From Helicobacter sp. MIT 05-5293 (GTDB taxonomy: Bacteria; Campylobacterota; Campylobacteria; Campylobacterales; Helicobacteraceae), in the NCBI RefSeq assembly GCF_000765665.2, contig NZ_JROZ02000001.1:186001-250000 (forward strand): DNA of 64,000 bases, given 5' to 3'. Positions 49,934 through 60,224 of the stretch are shown piece by piece. A program made the position numbers and the translations under genes. The notes below the pieces were generated by a model. It saw only the letters and a list, made by a program, of their open reading frames with translations. It made no database searches and was not told the origin of the DNA. Numbering within the stretch: position 1 is the first letter of the stretch; every line of letters starts with the position of its first letter.

Positions 49934-51451
49934 ATGAGTAAAGATTCTGGGCGACAAAACTTGTTGGTTTCGACAAGAAGCGAAGATGCGGTAGGTGTAA
50001 GCTTTGAAGAGGCGATTTTGCAGCCTGTGGCAAAAGAAGGAGGGCTTTATACTTTTCAGTCTTTGCCTACTTTGAACAAGGACGATATTGCAAGGTTTGA
50101 ACGATTAAGTTATAGTGAGCTTTGCGAGGATATTTTTGCAAGATTGGGGTTGGGATTAGATACTCATATCCTTAAAGAAGCCTTGCAAAGTTATGAAAGT
50201 TTTGATGATATTACTAATCCTGCACCTGTTAAAAAGATAGATTCTGACCTTTTTATCTTAGAGCTTTTTCACGGACCCACGAGGGCTTTTAAAGATATGG
50301 CTTTGCAGCCTTTTGGGAAGCTTTTGTCAAGTTTTGCCAAACAAAAACATCAAGATTATTTAATCCTCACTGCGACAAGTGGAGACACAGGACCTGCAGC
50401 ATTAGAAAGTTTTGCTCACAAAGAAAATATCCGTGTAGTGTGTTTGTATCCTCAAGGTGGGACGAGTGATGTCCAACGTTTGCAAATGACGACACAAAAT
50501 GCACATAATCTCAAAGTATTGGGAATCGAGGGAGATTTTGATGATGCACAAAGTGCTTTAAAATCGCTTTTGGCTGATAGTGCGTTTAATGATGCTTTAG
50601 CGCAACGAAAAATTGCATTATCCGCTGCGAATTCTGTCAATATCGGACGCATTGTTTTTCAGATTATCTATCATATTTGGGCGTATGTGAGTTTGATAAA
50701 AACGCATTCTTTAAGCTATGGTGAAAAGCTTTCTATTATTGTCCCTAGTGGAAATTTTGGCAATATCTTAGGGGCATTTTATGCAAAGAAAATGGGATTG
50801 CCTATTGGGCGTTTGGTCGTAGCGTCTAATCCTAATCATATCCTCACAGATTTTATTACAAGCGGTGTTTATGACATTACGCAACGTTCGCTTATCAAGT
50901 CTTTTTCACCTGCTATGGATATTCTCAAAAGTTCCAATGTGGAGCGGGTATTGTTTGACCTTTATGGGGCAAAGCGCACGAAGGAATTGATGCAAAGTCT
51001 TGAAAAAACACGCCGATATGCGCTAACATCATCGGAATTGGCTTTATTGCAAGAACATTTTGATGCGTTTTTTTGTGATGATGAGAAATGTCTTCAAAGC
51101 ATTGCAGCTGCTTTTGAGAAAGGGCATTTGATTGATCCTCATACAGCGGTAGGGTATTATGTCGCACAAGTTTTGGGACGCGAGAAATTGGGTAAATGTG
51201 TGATTGCCTCAACCGCAGAATGGAGTAAATTTGCCCCGATTGTGGAAAGTGCGATTTCATCAAGAGACACTCATCAAGCTCTTGTTGATAAAGAGGCGAT
51301 TAAGGCGATTAGTCAATATCAGATTCAGGGTCAAAATGTGTGCATTACGCAATCCATAGAGAATCTTTTCAGTAAAACTGAAGTGCATCGTGAGATTCTC
51401 AAAACCTCGCAACTAAAAGAAAATATTTTGCATTGGCTTGATGAGGCATAA
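49934..51451 (+). CDS. thrC: Threonine synthase
   Basis: 505 residues, a PLP enzyme converting phosphohomoserine to threonine. The N-terminal signature is LVSTRSEDAVGVSFEEAILQ and the PLP lysine is in FHGPTRAFKDMALQP; the phosphate loop is TATSGDTGPAALESF and a second site VPSGNFGNILGAF. The ATG at 49934 has GGAG seven bases upstream and is preferred to a GTG two codons earlier. Confidence 0.95.
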   Translation: MSKDSGRQNLLVSTRSEDAVGVSFEEAILQPVAKEGGLYTFQSLPTLNKDDIARFERLSYSELCEDIFARLGLGLDTHILKEALQSYESFDDITNPAPVKKIDSDLFILELFHGPTRAFKDMALQPFGKLLSSFAKQKHQDYLILTATSGDTGPAALESFAHKENIRVVCLYPQGGTSDVQRLQMTTQNAHNLKVLGIEGDFDDAQSALKSLLADSAFNDALAQRKIALSAANSVNIGRIVFQIIYHIWAYVSLIKTHSLSYGEKLSIIVPSGNFGNILGAFYAKKMGLPIGRLVVASNPNHILTDFITSGVYDITQRSLIKSFSPAMDILKSSNVERVLFDLYGAKRTKELMQSLEKTRRYALTSSELALLQEHFDAFFCDDEKCLQSIAAAFEKGHLIDPHTAVGYYVAQVLGREKLGKCVIASTAEWSKFAPIVESAISSRDTHQALVDKEAIKAISQYQIQGQNVCITQSIENLFSKTEVHREILKTSQLKENILHWLDEA

Positions 51452-51504
51452 AAGGTATTAAAAATGCTTAGCGTTTTTGTAAAGTATGATTTAAGGAGCA
51501 TATA

Positions 51505-52002
51505 ATGGATTTTGTAAGTGTGATTATGGGGAGTAAAAGCGATTGGGCGGTGATGAGCGAATGCGTAGAAGTGCTTAAAAAATTTGATGTTGCTTATGAG
51601 GTGATCATTTCATCAGCGCATCGTTCGCCCGATAGGACAAAATCTTATATTAAAGATGCTCAAGCGCGTGGAGCGCAAGTATTCATTGGAGCAGCAGGTA
51701 TGGCAGCTCACCTTGCTGGGGCGATTGCTTCTCAAACTTGCAAACCCGTCATTGGTGTGCCATTAAGCGGAGGCGCGCTTGATGGCTTAGATGCGCTGCT
51801 TTCGACAGTGCAAATGCCCAGCTCAATGCCTGTAGCAACGGTGAGTATCGGTAAAGCAGGCGCGATTAATGCCGCTTATTTGGCAATGCAGATTCTTAGT
51901 CTGAAAAATGATGAGCTTGCGGGCAAACTCGTTGAAGATCGTGTGATGAAAGCCAAAAAAGTTGAGCTAGATTCGGCAGATATTGAAGTGAAAATTTCAT
52001 AG
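51505..52002 (+). CDS. purE: N5-carboxyaminoimidazole ribonucleotide mutase, PurE class I
   Basis: 165 residues. VSVIMGSKSDWAVMSECVEV and SAHRSPDRTKSYIKDAQARG are the family signatures, followed by the GAAGMAAHLAGAIAS loop. It moves the carboxylate onto the imidazole ring in purine synthesis. purK is not adjacent. RBS GGAG precedes the ATG. Confidence 0.95.
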   Translation: MDFVSVIMGSKSDWAVMSECVEVLKKFDVAYEVIISSAHRSPDRTKSYIKDAQARGAQVFIGAAGMAAHLAGAIASQTCKPVIGVPLSGGALDGLDALLSTVQMPSSMPVATVSIGKAGAINAAYLAMQILSLKNDELAGKLVEDRVMKAKKVELDSADIEVKIS

Positions 52003-52011
52003 GGGGATTAT

Positions 52012-52545
52012 ATGGAAAATGCACCTAGCACGAATGTCTCAAATGAAAATACCTCGAACATAAATTCTGAAACGACTTGGCTAATTTTAGAAGAATTTGT
52101 CAAGCTTTCCGGGCTAGATGAGACGAAGATTTTGGATTTGATTAATGAAGGCAGTATTAAAAGCAAAAAAGAAGATAATAAAATTTTTATTGATGCGACA
52201 AGTGGCACTTCGGCGTTAGTCAAAAGGGTTGAATCTGGGCTTGTTTCAGCAGATATGAGCGGTAAAGAGCTTGATCCGGTATTTGTAGAAAAAACTATCT
52301 CAACGATTCTAGGATTACACGATAAAGTTGTCGCGGCAAAAGATGAAACCATTAGTGCATTTAAAAATGAAAATACATTTTTGAAAGACGCACTCATTTC
52401 GATGCAAGAAGTTTATGATGATGATAAAAAGACAATGGAAACCCTACGCGCGGAATTGGAGCGTTCAAGAGAAGAGATTGAATTTATGAAGCGTAAATAT
52501 CGTTTGATGTGGGGAAAAGTATCTAATATGACAGAGCCTAAATGA
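52012..52545 (+). CDS. Conserved Campylobacterota coiled-coil protein (DUF3972-like)
   Basis: 177 residues, acidic. A helix-turn-helix-like N-terminal part (LEEFVKLSGLDETKILDLIN) is followed by a long C-terminal coiled coil (about 105-170, KKTMETLRAELERSREEIE). This fits a small family I know from Helicobacter as DUF3972; the assignment is from memory. Its function is unknown. The stop overlaps the next start as ATGA. Confidence 0.7.
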   Translation: MENAPSTNVSNENTSNINSETTWLILEEFVKLSGLDETKILDLINEGSIKSKKEDNKIFIDATSGTSALVKRVESGLVSADMSGKELDPVFVEKTISTILGLHDKVVAAKDETISAFKNENTFLKDALISMQEVYDDDKKTMETLRAELERSREEIEFMKRKYRLMWGKVSNMTEPK

Positions 52546-53492
52546 TCGCCCAACATACATGCTTTGATTGTCTGCAACGACAGATTCAACATTTTTCTTC
52601 TTCTTTAAAAGATCAGAATCTTGATGTGTGTTTGGCAACTCAAAAGATTCTCGCACCTTTACGCATCGCCCCTCCTGTAGATTCTGCACCACCACAAATC
52701 GCTATTGATGTGTATGAAAATCTCTCGACAATGCTGGGCGTAAGTGATCCTTTTTTGCGCATCAAACAAGAAAGTATGTGCAAAGCAAAATATGCTCTTA
52801 AGGCTATCTTAGGTATTTTCCCTCCTCCTTTGCCTAATATATTGGATTTTCTAGAATCTGATTTAAGCTCCCTGCCTGTGTCGGATTTGCCCTCGTCAGA
52901 TTCGCACAAAGAAAAGCTTTTAGCGTGGGCGATCAAGGTTGCGGTAATAGGCAATGTGATTGACTATGGCTCTCAAAGCACTTTTTCTTTTGAAGAGGCA
53001 GATTTTGATCCTTTGGGATTAGAATTTGCATTTTTTGACATAAATGGATTTATAAATAAGATACAAAATGCTAGAATTATGCTTTATCTCGCAGACAATG
53101 CAGGTGAAAATTATTTTGACGAAGTGTTGCTTGCGACATTAAAAATATTATATCCGACACTTGCAATTTACTATGCTGTGCGAGGAAAGCCGATTATTAA
53201 TGATTTGACAATGGCGGATATGAGTGGAGATGCGCGTTCAATCGAACGATTTTGCACTTTGCTTGATTCTGGTGTGCGAAGCCCGGGTTTTGTGTATCGT
53301 GATGCAAATGCCCAAACACAAAAGATTTTTGATACTTCTAGTGTGATTCTTGCTAAGGGAATGGGAAATTTTGAGTGTTTAGAATCTTATAAAGACGAAC
53401 GATTATTTTTGCTTTTTAAAATTAAATGTGATGTTGTGGCAAATTTTTTAGGAATCCCACGCAACAAAATGGTATTTAAACACAATATCTAA
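52542..53492 (+). CDS. DUF89/ARMT1-like metal-dependent phosphatase
   Basis: 316 residues. The DUF89 core is visible: N-terminal CFDCLQRQ with two cysteines, AIKVAVIGNVIDYG, LYLADNAGENYFDE (metal-binding aspartate and asparagine), and VRGKPIINDLTMADM, followed by SSVILAKGMGNFE. Relatives are damage-control phosphatases acting on reactive sugar phosphates or nucleotides. Translationally coupled to the coiled-coil gene upstream and followed by glyQ after 9 bases. Confidence 0.8.
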   Translation: MIAQHTCFDCLQRQIQHFSSSLKDQNLDVCLATQKILAPLRIAPPVDSAPPQIAIDVYENLSTMLGVSDPFLRIKQESMCKAKYALKAILGIFPPPLPNILDFLESDLSSLPVSDLPSSDSHKEKLLAWAIKVAVIGNVIDYGSQSTFSFEEADFDPLGLEFAFFDINGFINKIQNARIMLYLADNAGENYFDEVLLATLKILYPTLAIYYAVRGKPIINDLTMADMSGDARSIERFCTLLDSGVRSPGFVYRDANAQTQKIFDTSSVILAKGMGNFECLESYKDERLFLLFKIKCDVVANFLGIPRNKMVFKHNI

Positions 53493-53501
53493 AGGAGTGT
53501 A

Positions 53502-54401
53502 ATGTTAAGTTTTTCAGATATTTTGCTCACCTTGCAAGAATTTTGGAAAAAACAAGGCTGTTTGATTGTCCAACCTTATGATATTCCTGCGGGTGCGGGG
53601 ACATTTCACCCTGCGACTTTGCTAAGGAGTTTGGATTCTAAGCCATGGAGTGTCGCCTATGTCGCTCCTTCTCGCCGACCTACTGATGGGCGATATGGTG
53701 AGAATCCTAATCGTTTGGGGAGTTATTACCAATTTCAAGTGCTTATCAAACCTAGTCCTGATCGCATACAAGAGCTTTATTTAAAAAGCTTAGAAGCATT
53801 GGGATTGGATCTCAAAGCTCATGATGTGCGATTTGTAGAAGATAATTGGGAATCCCCAACGCTTGGTGCTTGGGGACTTGGCTGGGAAGTATGGCTTGAT
53901 GGTATGGAAGTTACGCAATTTACCTATTTTCAGCAAGTAGGAGGGATTCCCTGCCACCCTGTGGCTGTGGAGATTACCTATGGGGTAGAGCGTTTAGCGA
54001 TGTATATACAAGGTGTGGAGAATATTTTTGATATTTTATGGAGTGAAAAAACTTCACAACGTGAGGCGATGTATTATGCCGATGTGCATTTACAAGGCGA
54101 GTATGAGTTTTCAAAGTATCATTTTGAGGTTGCTACGACAACGATGCTTTTTGAGCTTTTAGGACAATACACACTTGAAGCAAAGAAATGTTTGCAGGAG
54201 AGAATCCCGCTTGTGGCTTATGATTACACAATGCTTACAAGTCATTTTTTTAATATCCTTGATGCGCGAGGAGCGATTTCGGTATCACAGAGACAAAATT
54301 ATATCTTACAGATTCGAGAGTTGGCAAAGGCTTGTGCTGTTTTATATAAAGAAATGGAAGAAGAACGCGAACAAAGACGCAAAAAGATCAAAGGTAAATA
54401 A
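53502..54401 (+). CDS. glyQ: Glycyl-tRNA synthetase alpha subunit
   Basis: 299 residues. Class II motifs: [38 protein letters not shown], and [19 protein letters not shown]-like region (read here as [20 protein letters not shown]). It forms the glycine-activating half of the tetramer; the beta subunit glyS is not in the window. RBS AAAGGAG. The next gene starts at the very next base after its stop. Confidence 0.95.
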   Translation: MLSFSDILLTLQEFWKKQGCLIVQPYDIPAGAGTFHPATLLRSLDSKPWSVAYVAPSRRPTDGRYGENPNRLGSYYQFQVLIKPSPDRIQELYLKSLEALGLDLKAHDVRFVEDNWESPTLGAWGLGWEVWLDGMEVTQFTYFQQVGGIPCHPVAVEITYGVERLAMYIQGVENIFDILWSEKTSQREAMYYADVHLQGEYEFSKYHFEVATTTMLFELLGQYTLEAKKCLQERIPLVAYDYTMLTSHFFNILDARGAISVSQRQNYILQIRELAKACAVLYKEMEEEREQRRKKIKGK

Positions 54402-56504
54402 GTGATAGCTAAATGGCTTATAGGGCTTCTAGTATTCTTAAGTGTGGTGAATGCAGAGAATCTTGTGCGTGATTTTGAGTTATACAAGCTCAACGAGGGA
54501 GACAAAAGAGCACCGACTTTATTGCTTATGGGTGGCATACATGGCGATGAACCCGGTGCGTATTATTCAAGCGATTTGTTTTTACGGCATTATAAAATTA
54601 CAAAGGGCAGTGTGTGGGTTGTGCCTGTGGTGAATCCTCACGGAATGTTTGCAAATATGCGAGGTGTGTATGGTGATATGAATCGCAAATTTGCCGCTTT
54701 ATCTTCCAATGATCCTGATTATGCGACTATTATGCGTATTAAAGAGCTCCTTGCCCAACCAGAAATTGATATTTCTCTGCATCTTCACGATGGGAGTGGT
54801 TATTGGCGTTCGCATTATGTCAATGCGCTACTGAATCCACATCGTTGGGGGAATTGCTCGGTTGTTGATCAGCCTGTGCTTGAGGGGGTAAAATATGGCG
54901 AATTAGAGGGTTTTGTAACGCAAATGGTTGCAGATATTAATCAGCATATCCTTGCACCCATACATGCTTACCATGTGCATAACACCGACACAAAAGCCAA
55001 AAGTGATCAAGAGCAGCTTAAGGCTTTGACTTTTTATTCGCTTTCGATTAGAAAGCCTGCACTCACAAATGAGGCAAGTAAAGAGCTTGATTTGCATACG
55101 AGAGTGTATTATCATCTCTTAGCCATTGAATCGTTGATGGGACAGCTTGGTATTGGCTTTGAGCGTGATTTTGAACTCACTCCTAAAAATGTCTCTCAAA
55201 TCCTTTCGCCCTCCATTTTGCAGATGAAGATTGAGGAGAGAATCTCCTTACCACTTGTTGATTTGCGTCCTCAATTGACACATTTCCCTTTGCCCAAAAA
55301 TGTTTCATTGAAGAATCTTACTATTCAATCCCAAAGTCGCATACTTGGTCTTGTCAATCAAAGCAAAGGTGCTGTGGAGCTAAAATACGGCTACAAGACT
55401 TTAAGCACCCTTTATCCAGATTGGATTGAGTTTGATAATGACTTAGAATCTGTGAAAGTTATTATTGATGGTGTGCGTAAAGTCGTGCCTGTGGGATCAA
55501 TCATCGAGGTGAAAGAGAGTATTGAATTTGAACCAATTGCAGATCATCGTGTGAATGTGATTGGTTATGTTAAGCCTAATGATACATCTGAACGCCCCAA
55601 TGAGACGGGAGTTACAATCTATAAGAAAGATTTTATCCCAAGATTCTCTTTAGATAAAAATGGGCAGATTTATCGCGCGGAAATTTATAAAGATAAGGCT
55701 TTTAGCGCGATGCTTACAATTTCTTTTGCGCCTATTCCTGTTTATTCATCGACATTTATCAATGTCGCTTATCAGCCTGCACCTCATTCGCCTCTTGCGA
55801 AGAAACTAGCTTTAGCTGTTAATGAGAATGATAAGATTCACGCATTGCCCAAATCTCAAACGCCTCCATCGCCCTTAAGAGAATCTAATCACAAAGCATC
55901 TCAAGAAACTAAAAAGCCGAATGTTTCAAAAGCACAAACACGAGATTCTGTGGTTGCGTATGTAAAGTCTCAAAAAGGTGTGAATGTGCGTTTGTCTCCT
56001 AGCACACAAAGCGCGATTGTAGGCAAGCTTGCAATGGGTGCAAAAGTAGAGATTGTAAGCAATGAGGGAAAATGGAGTAAGATAAAAGCACCGCAAGGTT
56101 ATGTCATCTCTCAAGCGTTGATTGAGACGCCGCCTAAGGCGACAAACGCATCACCTCTTTTGCACTCGCCATTAGATTCTGATGCTAAAAGCGTAACTTT
56201 AGAATCTCCAAGTGTCGGCAAAGATACGCCTGTATCTAATCTATCAAAACCCGCTAACGATTCTGTGAAAGATTCTCAAAAGAGGGATTATAAGGTCAAT
56301 GCACGAGTGATTGTGAATGTGGCAAATGTGCGTTTAGCACCTTCGCAAGAATCTGCAAGTATCGCAAAAGCACCTTTAGGGCGAGAAATGGAGATTCTTA
56401 GTATTGAGGGTGAATGGGCGCATATTTATTATGTGTTTCAAGGTAGTAATGGAGAACGCGTGATTGATGGCTATATTGCCAAAAGATTATTAAAGGGTTT
56501 TTAA
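54402..56504 (+). CDS. Csd4/Pgp1-like peptidoglycan DL-carboxypeptidase with two C-terminal SH3b domains
   Basis: 700 residues, starting at GTG immediately after glyQ. A signal peptide (KWLIGLLVFLSVVNA) is followed by an M14-type peptidase closely like H. pylori Csd4: GGIHGDEPGAYYSS, YGDMNRKFAAL, DISLHLHDGSGYW, ALLNPHRWGNC. Zinc ligands by alignment are H47, E50 and H129. H. pylori Csd4 has glutamine at the first position; here it is the usual histidine (codon CAT). Csd4 ends near 438 residues; this protein continues with a Ser/Pro/Lys linker and two bacterial SH3 domains (about 516-573, KGVNVRLSPSTQSAIVGKL; about 629-700, ANVRLAPSQESASIAKAPL). Csd4 trims tripeptide stems to dipeptides and sets helical shape. 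SH3b domains likely anchor the enzyme to the wall. Confidence 0.85.
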   Translation: MIAKWLIGLLVFLSVVNAENLVRDFELYKLNEGDKRAPTLLLMGGIHGDEPGAYYSSDLFLRHYKITKGSVWVVPVVNPHGMFANMRGVYGDMNRKFAALSSNDPDYATIMRIKELLAQPEIDISLHLHDGSGYWRSHYVNALLNPHRWGNCSVVDQPVLEGVKYGELEGFVTQMVADINQHILAPIHAYHVHNTDTKAKSDQEQLKALTFYSLSIRKPALTNEASKELDLHTRVYYHLLAIESLMGQLGIGFERDFELTPKNVSQILSPSILQMKIEERISLPLVDLRPQLTHFPLPKNVSLKNLTIQSQSRILGLVNQSKGAVELKYGYKTLSTLYPDWIEFDNDLESVKVIIDGVRKVVPVGSIIEVKESIEFEPIADHRVNVIGYVKPNDTSERPNETGVTIYKKDFIPRFSLDKNGQIYRAEIYKDKAFSAMLTISFAPIPVYSSTFINVAYQPAPHSPLAKKLALAVNENDKIHALPKSQTPPSPLRESNHKASQETKKPNVSKAQTRDSVVAYVKSQKGVNVRLSPSTQSAIVGKLAMGAKVEIVSNEGKWSKIKAPQGYVISQALIETPPKATNASPLLHSPLDSDAKSVTLESPSVGKDTPVSNLSKPANDSVKDSQKRDYKVNARVIVNVANVRLAPSQESASIAKAPLGREMEILSIEGEWAHIYYVFQGSNGERVIDGYIAKRLLKGF

Positions 56505-56505
56505 A

Positions 56506-57189
56506 ATGACATTTTCTATTGATTCTGATACTTTTCTTATTTCAGATAGTCATTTTGGACATAAGGCAGCATTAGTAAAAGAGCCTAGTCGTTTGAGAGC
56601 GGCTCAAGCATATGGATATGAGGATTTTTATACGCTTCATCAAAGTTTATGGAATGAAGAAGTAGGTAAAAAAGATTTTGTTTTGCATTTGGGAGATTTG
56701 TATTATCCGGGTGGATTCAAATACTTAAAGAATCTGAATGGCAAAAAAGGTTTGATTGTGGGTAATAACGATGTCGAGCGTTACCCTAAGCTTAAAGAAC
56801 TTAAAGATTGGCGTGTGCAAAGGGGTTTGCGTCTAGAAATAGAACAAAAAGATACGATTCTTGAGGCTTTAAAAAATAAATACGGCAAAAGCGCACTCAA
56901 AGATGATGTGTATTTTAATGCTTTGGTTGTCGATTATGATCATGAGCGCATTATGTTTTCGCATTTCCCGGTGTTTAATCGCAAGCAAAACGATCGTTTT
57001 GCCAAAACCCGTGATGTGCTTGATGATGCGTTTAAATTTGCGGATTGTTCGTTGAATATCCATGGGCATTTGCATTCGCGCCAAACGCAGAATTCTTTTT
57101 GTTTTAATGTTTGTTGTGAGCAATTAGGTTTTCGCCCAAAGAAATTGAAAGAGATTCTGACATTGTGGCGTCATAAGGCTTTTATTTAA
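56506..57189 (+). CDS. Calcineurin-like metallophosphoesterase
   Basis: 227 residues. Metal motifs in order: ISDSHFGHKAA, LHLGDLYYPG, GLIVGNNDVERYP, MFSHFPVFN and NIHGHLHSRQ. Substrates in this broad family include cyclic nucleotides, phosphoproteins and UDP-sugars; none can be chosen. It starts one base after the csd4-like stop, with GGG nearby as ribosome site, and precedes rnr by 9 bases. Confidence 0.82.
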   Translation: MTFSIDSDTFLISDSHFGHKAALVKEPSRLRAAQAYGYEDFYTLHQSLWNEEVGKKDFVLHLGDLYYPGGFKYLKNLNGKKGLIVGNNDVERYPKLKELKDWRVQRGLRLEIEQKDTILEALKNKYGKSALKDDVYFNALVVDYDHERIMFSHFPVFNRKQNDRFAKTRDVLDDAFKFADCSLNIHGHLHSRQTQNSFCFNVCCEQLGFRPKKLKEILTLWRHKAFI

Positions 57190-57198
57190 AGGCGCACT

Positions 57199-59208
57199 AT
57201 GCTGTCATTTTATGCGCTTATCGCGACTGGCTGTCCAATGCGACAGATTCACAAATCTTTTATATGGGCATTAGAGCGTCTAAAGAGCTTTGGCGTTTTG
57301 GAGATTAAAGGGGATTTTTGCACGCTCAAGTCGGATTTTGTCATCGGCAGTATTGATATTTCCCGCAGCAAGAAAGTTTTTTTAAAAAGTTTTAATCCTG
57401 CACACACGCGAGATTGGGTTGTGCAAGGAGGATTTGGACTGAAAAAAGGCGATGTTATCCTTGCAAAGATAAATACGGCTAAGGGTGTGAAATCACACAA
57501 AACAACTAAAAAACGCACAAACGCGCGATATATCACCACGCTTTTTTCTCCTCAAACGCATATTATTGCTCTTATTGTGATGAATAAGGGTCGATACAAG
57601 GCGTTTGCGTTGAGTAATTCTATGGAAAATGTGCTTGTAGATGTGAATGTCTCACAAAAATCACTCAAAGTATTGCCTAAAAATTGTGTGGTAAAACTTG
57701 AATTGCAAAGCAAAAATATTACTGAAGTCTTGGGTGTGCTTGATGATGCGCATATTGATGAAAAAATCGTGCTAGGATATTATGACAAGCAAGAAGTATT
57801 TAGTGAAGAAGCATTAAAAATGGCAGATTCTTTTGGGCAAGTCGTAGAGGCGAGTATGTATCCTTCTCGTGAGGATTTACGGCATTTGCCTTTTTGCGTG
57901 ATTGATCCTATTGATGCCAAAGATCATGATGATGCGATTTATTTTGATTCTAAAACACACACACTTTATGTGGCAATCGCTGATGTGAGTGAATATGTAA
58001 GTATCAATAGTGTGCTTGATAATGAAGCACGCAAACGAGGATTCAGTATTTATTTTCCTCACAAGGTTGTGCCAATGCTGCCTTTTGCACTTAGTGCGCA
58101 TATTTGTTCTTTACTCCCTAATGAGGATCGATTGGCGATGGTGTGGCAAATCACACTTGATGAAAACGCGCAAGTGATAGAATCTCGATTGTTTGAGGCG
58201 ATCATAAAGTCGTATGCGAATGTTTCTTATGAGCAAATCAATCAATGGCTTAATCACCCAAGAAGCAAACATACTATTCCCAAAAATATCACTCAATGGC
58301 TCAAAGCCTATATCCCGTATGTGCAGAAATATAAAGAGAATCGTTTGTGTTATGGTTATGAATTTAATCATCAAGAAATTATTTTGGAGCTAAATCAAGA
58401 TGCTTTTGTTTGTGGTTGGCATAAGCATAAACAGACTTTTGCACATAGTATTATTGAGGAATCTATGCTGCTTGCTAACACGCAAAGTGCAAAAATGCTC
58501 CAATCTCACACACCTAAAGCTCTTTTTAGAATCCACCCTCCACCAAAAGAAGAGCGCATTAGAATGCTGATGTGGGAGCTTGAGAATCTAGGCTTTGAAG
58601 TGTTAGATTCTAAGAATCTGCACACATTGATTACGCATCTCCAAACACAGAGTCATAATGAGACTTTAAGAGATTTGCTTGATAGCGCGATTATCAGATC
58701 GTTTGCCAAGGCGACTTATAGCACGACTAATGTGGGGCATTTTGGTTTGGGATTTGAATCTTATACGCATTTTACCTCACCGATTCGCCGATATAGTGAT
58801 TTGGTCGTGCATCGGATTTTAAAAGCGATTTTGCACCAAGAAAAAAATCTCACCTTTTTGCTTGAATCTTTAAATGGCATTGCAGAGGATCTTAATGTAA
58901 AAGAAAAGCAAATAAGTCATATTGAGCAATATTTTTATCATCTTAAGATGCTTCGTTATACTGCATTTCTTTTGGAGCAAGATTCAAAACCGCTGATGTG
59001 TCAAGCTCTTGTGATTGATGAGATTTCTCATTGTGTCGCGCTTGATATAATTCCCGAAGCAAAGATTTTGCTCCCTCAATCTTTAGAAAAATTTGCACTT
59101 GTGTCTGTTGAGATTGTCAATGTCGATAGAGTAAGAGGGATTATTTATGGCGAGATACGATTGACAAACAAGGGAGATTCTGTAAAACAAAAGGATTTTT
59201 ATGTATAA
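57199..59208 (+). CDS. rnr: Ribonuclease R (VacB)
   Basis: 669 residues. The RNB catalytic domain has FCVIDPIDAKDHDDAIYFDS with the metal aspartates, followed by SEYVSINSVLDNEARKRGFS and the late YTHFTSPIRRYSDLVVHRIL. N-terminal cold-shock-like domains are degenerate and a short S1-like domain ends the chain. It degrades structured RNA 3' to 5'. It overlaps holA by 8 bases. The rnr-holA-rpsF-ssb-rpsR order equals H. pylori HP1248-HP1244 from memory. Confidence 0.93.
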   Translation: MLSFYALIATGCPMRQIHKSFIWALERLKSFGVLEIKGDFCTLKSDFVIGSIDISRSKKVFLKSFNPAHTRDWVVQGGFGLKKGDVILAKINTAKGVKSHKTTKKRTNARYITTLFSPQTHIIALIVMNKGRYKAFALSNSMENVLVDVNVSQKSLKVLPKNCVVKLELQSKNITEVLGVLDDAHIDEKIVLGYYDKQEVFSEEALKMADSFGQVVEASMYPSREDLRHLPFCVIDPIDAKDHDDAIYFDSKTHTLYVAIADVSEYVSINSVLDNEARKRGFSIYFPHKVVPMLPFALSAHICSLLPNEDRLAMVWQITLDENAQVIESRLFEAIIKSYANVSYEQINQWLNHPRSKHTIPKNITQWLKAYIPYVQKYKENRLCYGYEFNHQEIILELNQDAFVCGWHKHKQTFAHSIIEESMLLANTQSAKMLQSHTPKALFRIHPPPKEERIRMLMWELENLGFEVLDSKNLHTLITHLQTQSHNETLRDLLDSAIIRSFAKATYSTTNVGHFGLGFESYTHFTSPIRRYSDLVVHRILKAILHQEKNLTFLLESLNGIAEDLNVKEKQISHIEQYFYHLKMLRYTAFLLEQDSKPLMCQALVIDEISHCVALDIIPEAKILLPQSLEKFALVSVEIVNVDRVRGIIYGEIRLTNKGDSVKQKDFYV

Positions 59209-60223
59209 ATCACAGCTTGACACATTACTCAAAAAAACCGCTCCAAGAGCAAGTTTGCTTTATGGTGAGAGTGAATTTTTGATTAATTATTATAGTAAAA
59301 AGATTGCTCAAAATATCACCACACAAAGTGAAGAAAAAACGACTTTTTATTTTGATGAGTATCAATTTGAGAGTGTCAATGCGCTTTTGTCGCAAGGTTC
59401 TTTATTTGGCGGACAATCTCTTGTGGTTATCAAGACAACGCAAAAATTACCCGCAAAAGAGATTCAATCGTTTTTAAAGTCTATTGCTCGTTATCCTCAA
59501 AATGCTTTGATTATCGAGTATTATGCTCCAGCCTCTAAGTCATTAGGGGAATATATGAGAGATTGTAAGGCATTTGTGGCATCATTTAAGAATCCTGAAC
59601 TTAAGGGCAACGACATTGCTGAAGTGCGATTTTTTACGCCACAATTTGATGAATGTAAAATGTTTTTGCAAGAGAGGGCTAGGGAATTAGGCTTGGTCAT
59701 TGATGATCGTTTGCTAAGCCATATTTTGAGTTTGCATAATAATGACATTGGTATTGCAAGCAAGGAGCTTGAGAAGTTTGTGATTTATAAAACAGACAAT
59801 CAACCTAAGACGATTGAATTGGGTGATGTTAATGTGCTGTGTGATGGTGTGGCGAGTTTTAGTGTCGAAGAGCTTAATTATGCGCTTATGGATAAGAAGC
59901 CATTTTTAGAGATCCTGCATGCGATTTATGAAGAAGGTGTGAATGAGATAATGATGATTAGTGAGATTCAGAGATTTTTTTACCAGCTTTTTTTGTTTTT
60001 TGCTTATATCAAGATTCACGGCAAGGCTAATGCTGTAGAAATTTTAGGTTTTAATCCACCGCAACAAATCACCCAAAGACTATCGCATTATTGTATTCGC
60101 TTAAAAGAGCAAGATTATGCTCGTATTTTTGAGATTCTTTCCCAATGGCGTTATGATGTGAGCAAAGGGCAATCCAAACAATCCTACAATGCTTTAATAA
60201 AAATTCAAGCATTAATAAGATAG
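59201..60223 (+). CDS. holA: DNA polymerase III delta subunit
   Basis: 340 residues. The layout fits a clamp-loader delta: [20 protein letters not shown] at the N-terminus, [20 protein letters not shown] and the C-terminal [20 protein letters not shown]. Delta opens the beta clamp. Sequence conservation in this family is low, so the call rests on pattern and position between rnr and rpsF. Confidence 0.82.
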   Translation: MYKSQLDTLLKKTAPRASLLYGESEFLINYYSKKIAQNITTQSEEKTTFYFDEYQFESVNALLSQGSLFGGQSLVVIKTTQKLPAKEIQSFLKSIARYPQNALIIEYYAPASKSLGEYMRDCKAFVASFKNPELKGNDIAEVRFFTPQFDECKMFLQERARELGLVIDDRLLSHILSLHNNDIGIASKELEKFVIYKTDNQPKTIELGDVNVLCDGVASFSVEELNYALMDKKPFLEILHAIYEEGVNEIMMISEIQRFFYQLFLFFAYIKIHGKANAVEILGFNPPQQITQRLSHYCIRLKEQDYARIFEILSQWRYDVSKGQSKQSYNALIKIQALIR

Positions 60224-60224
60224 A

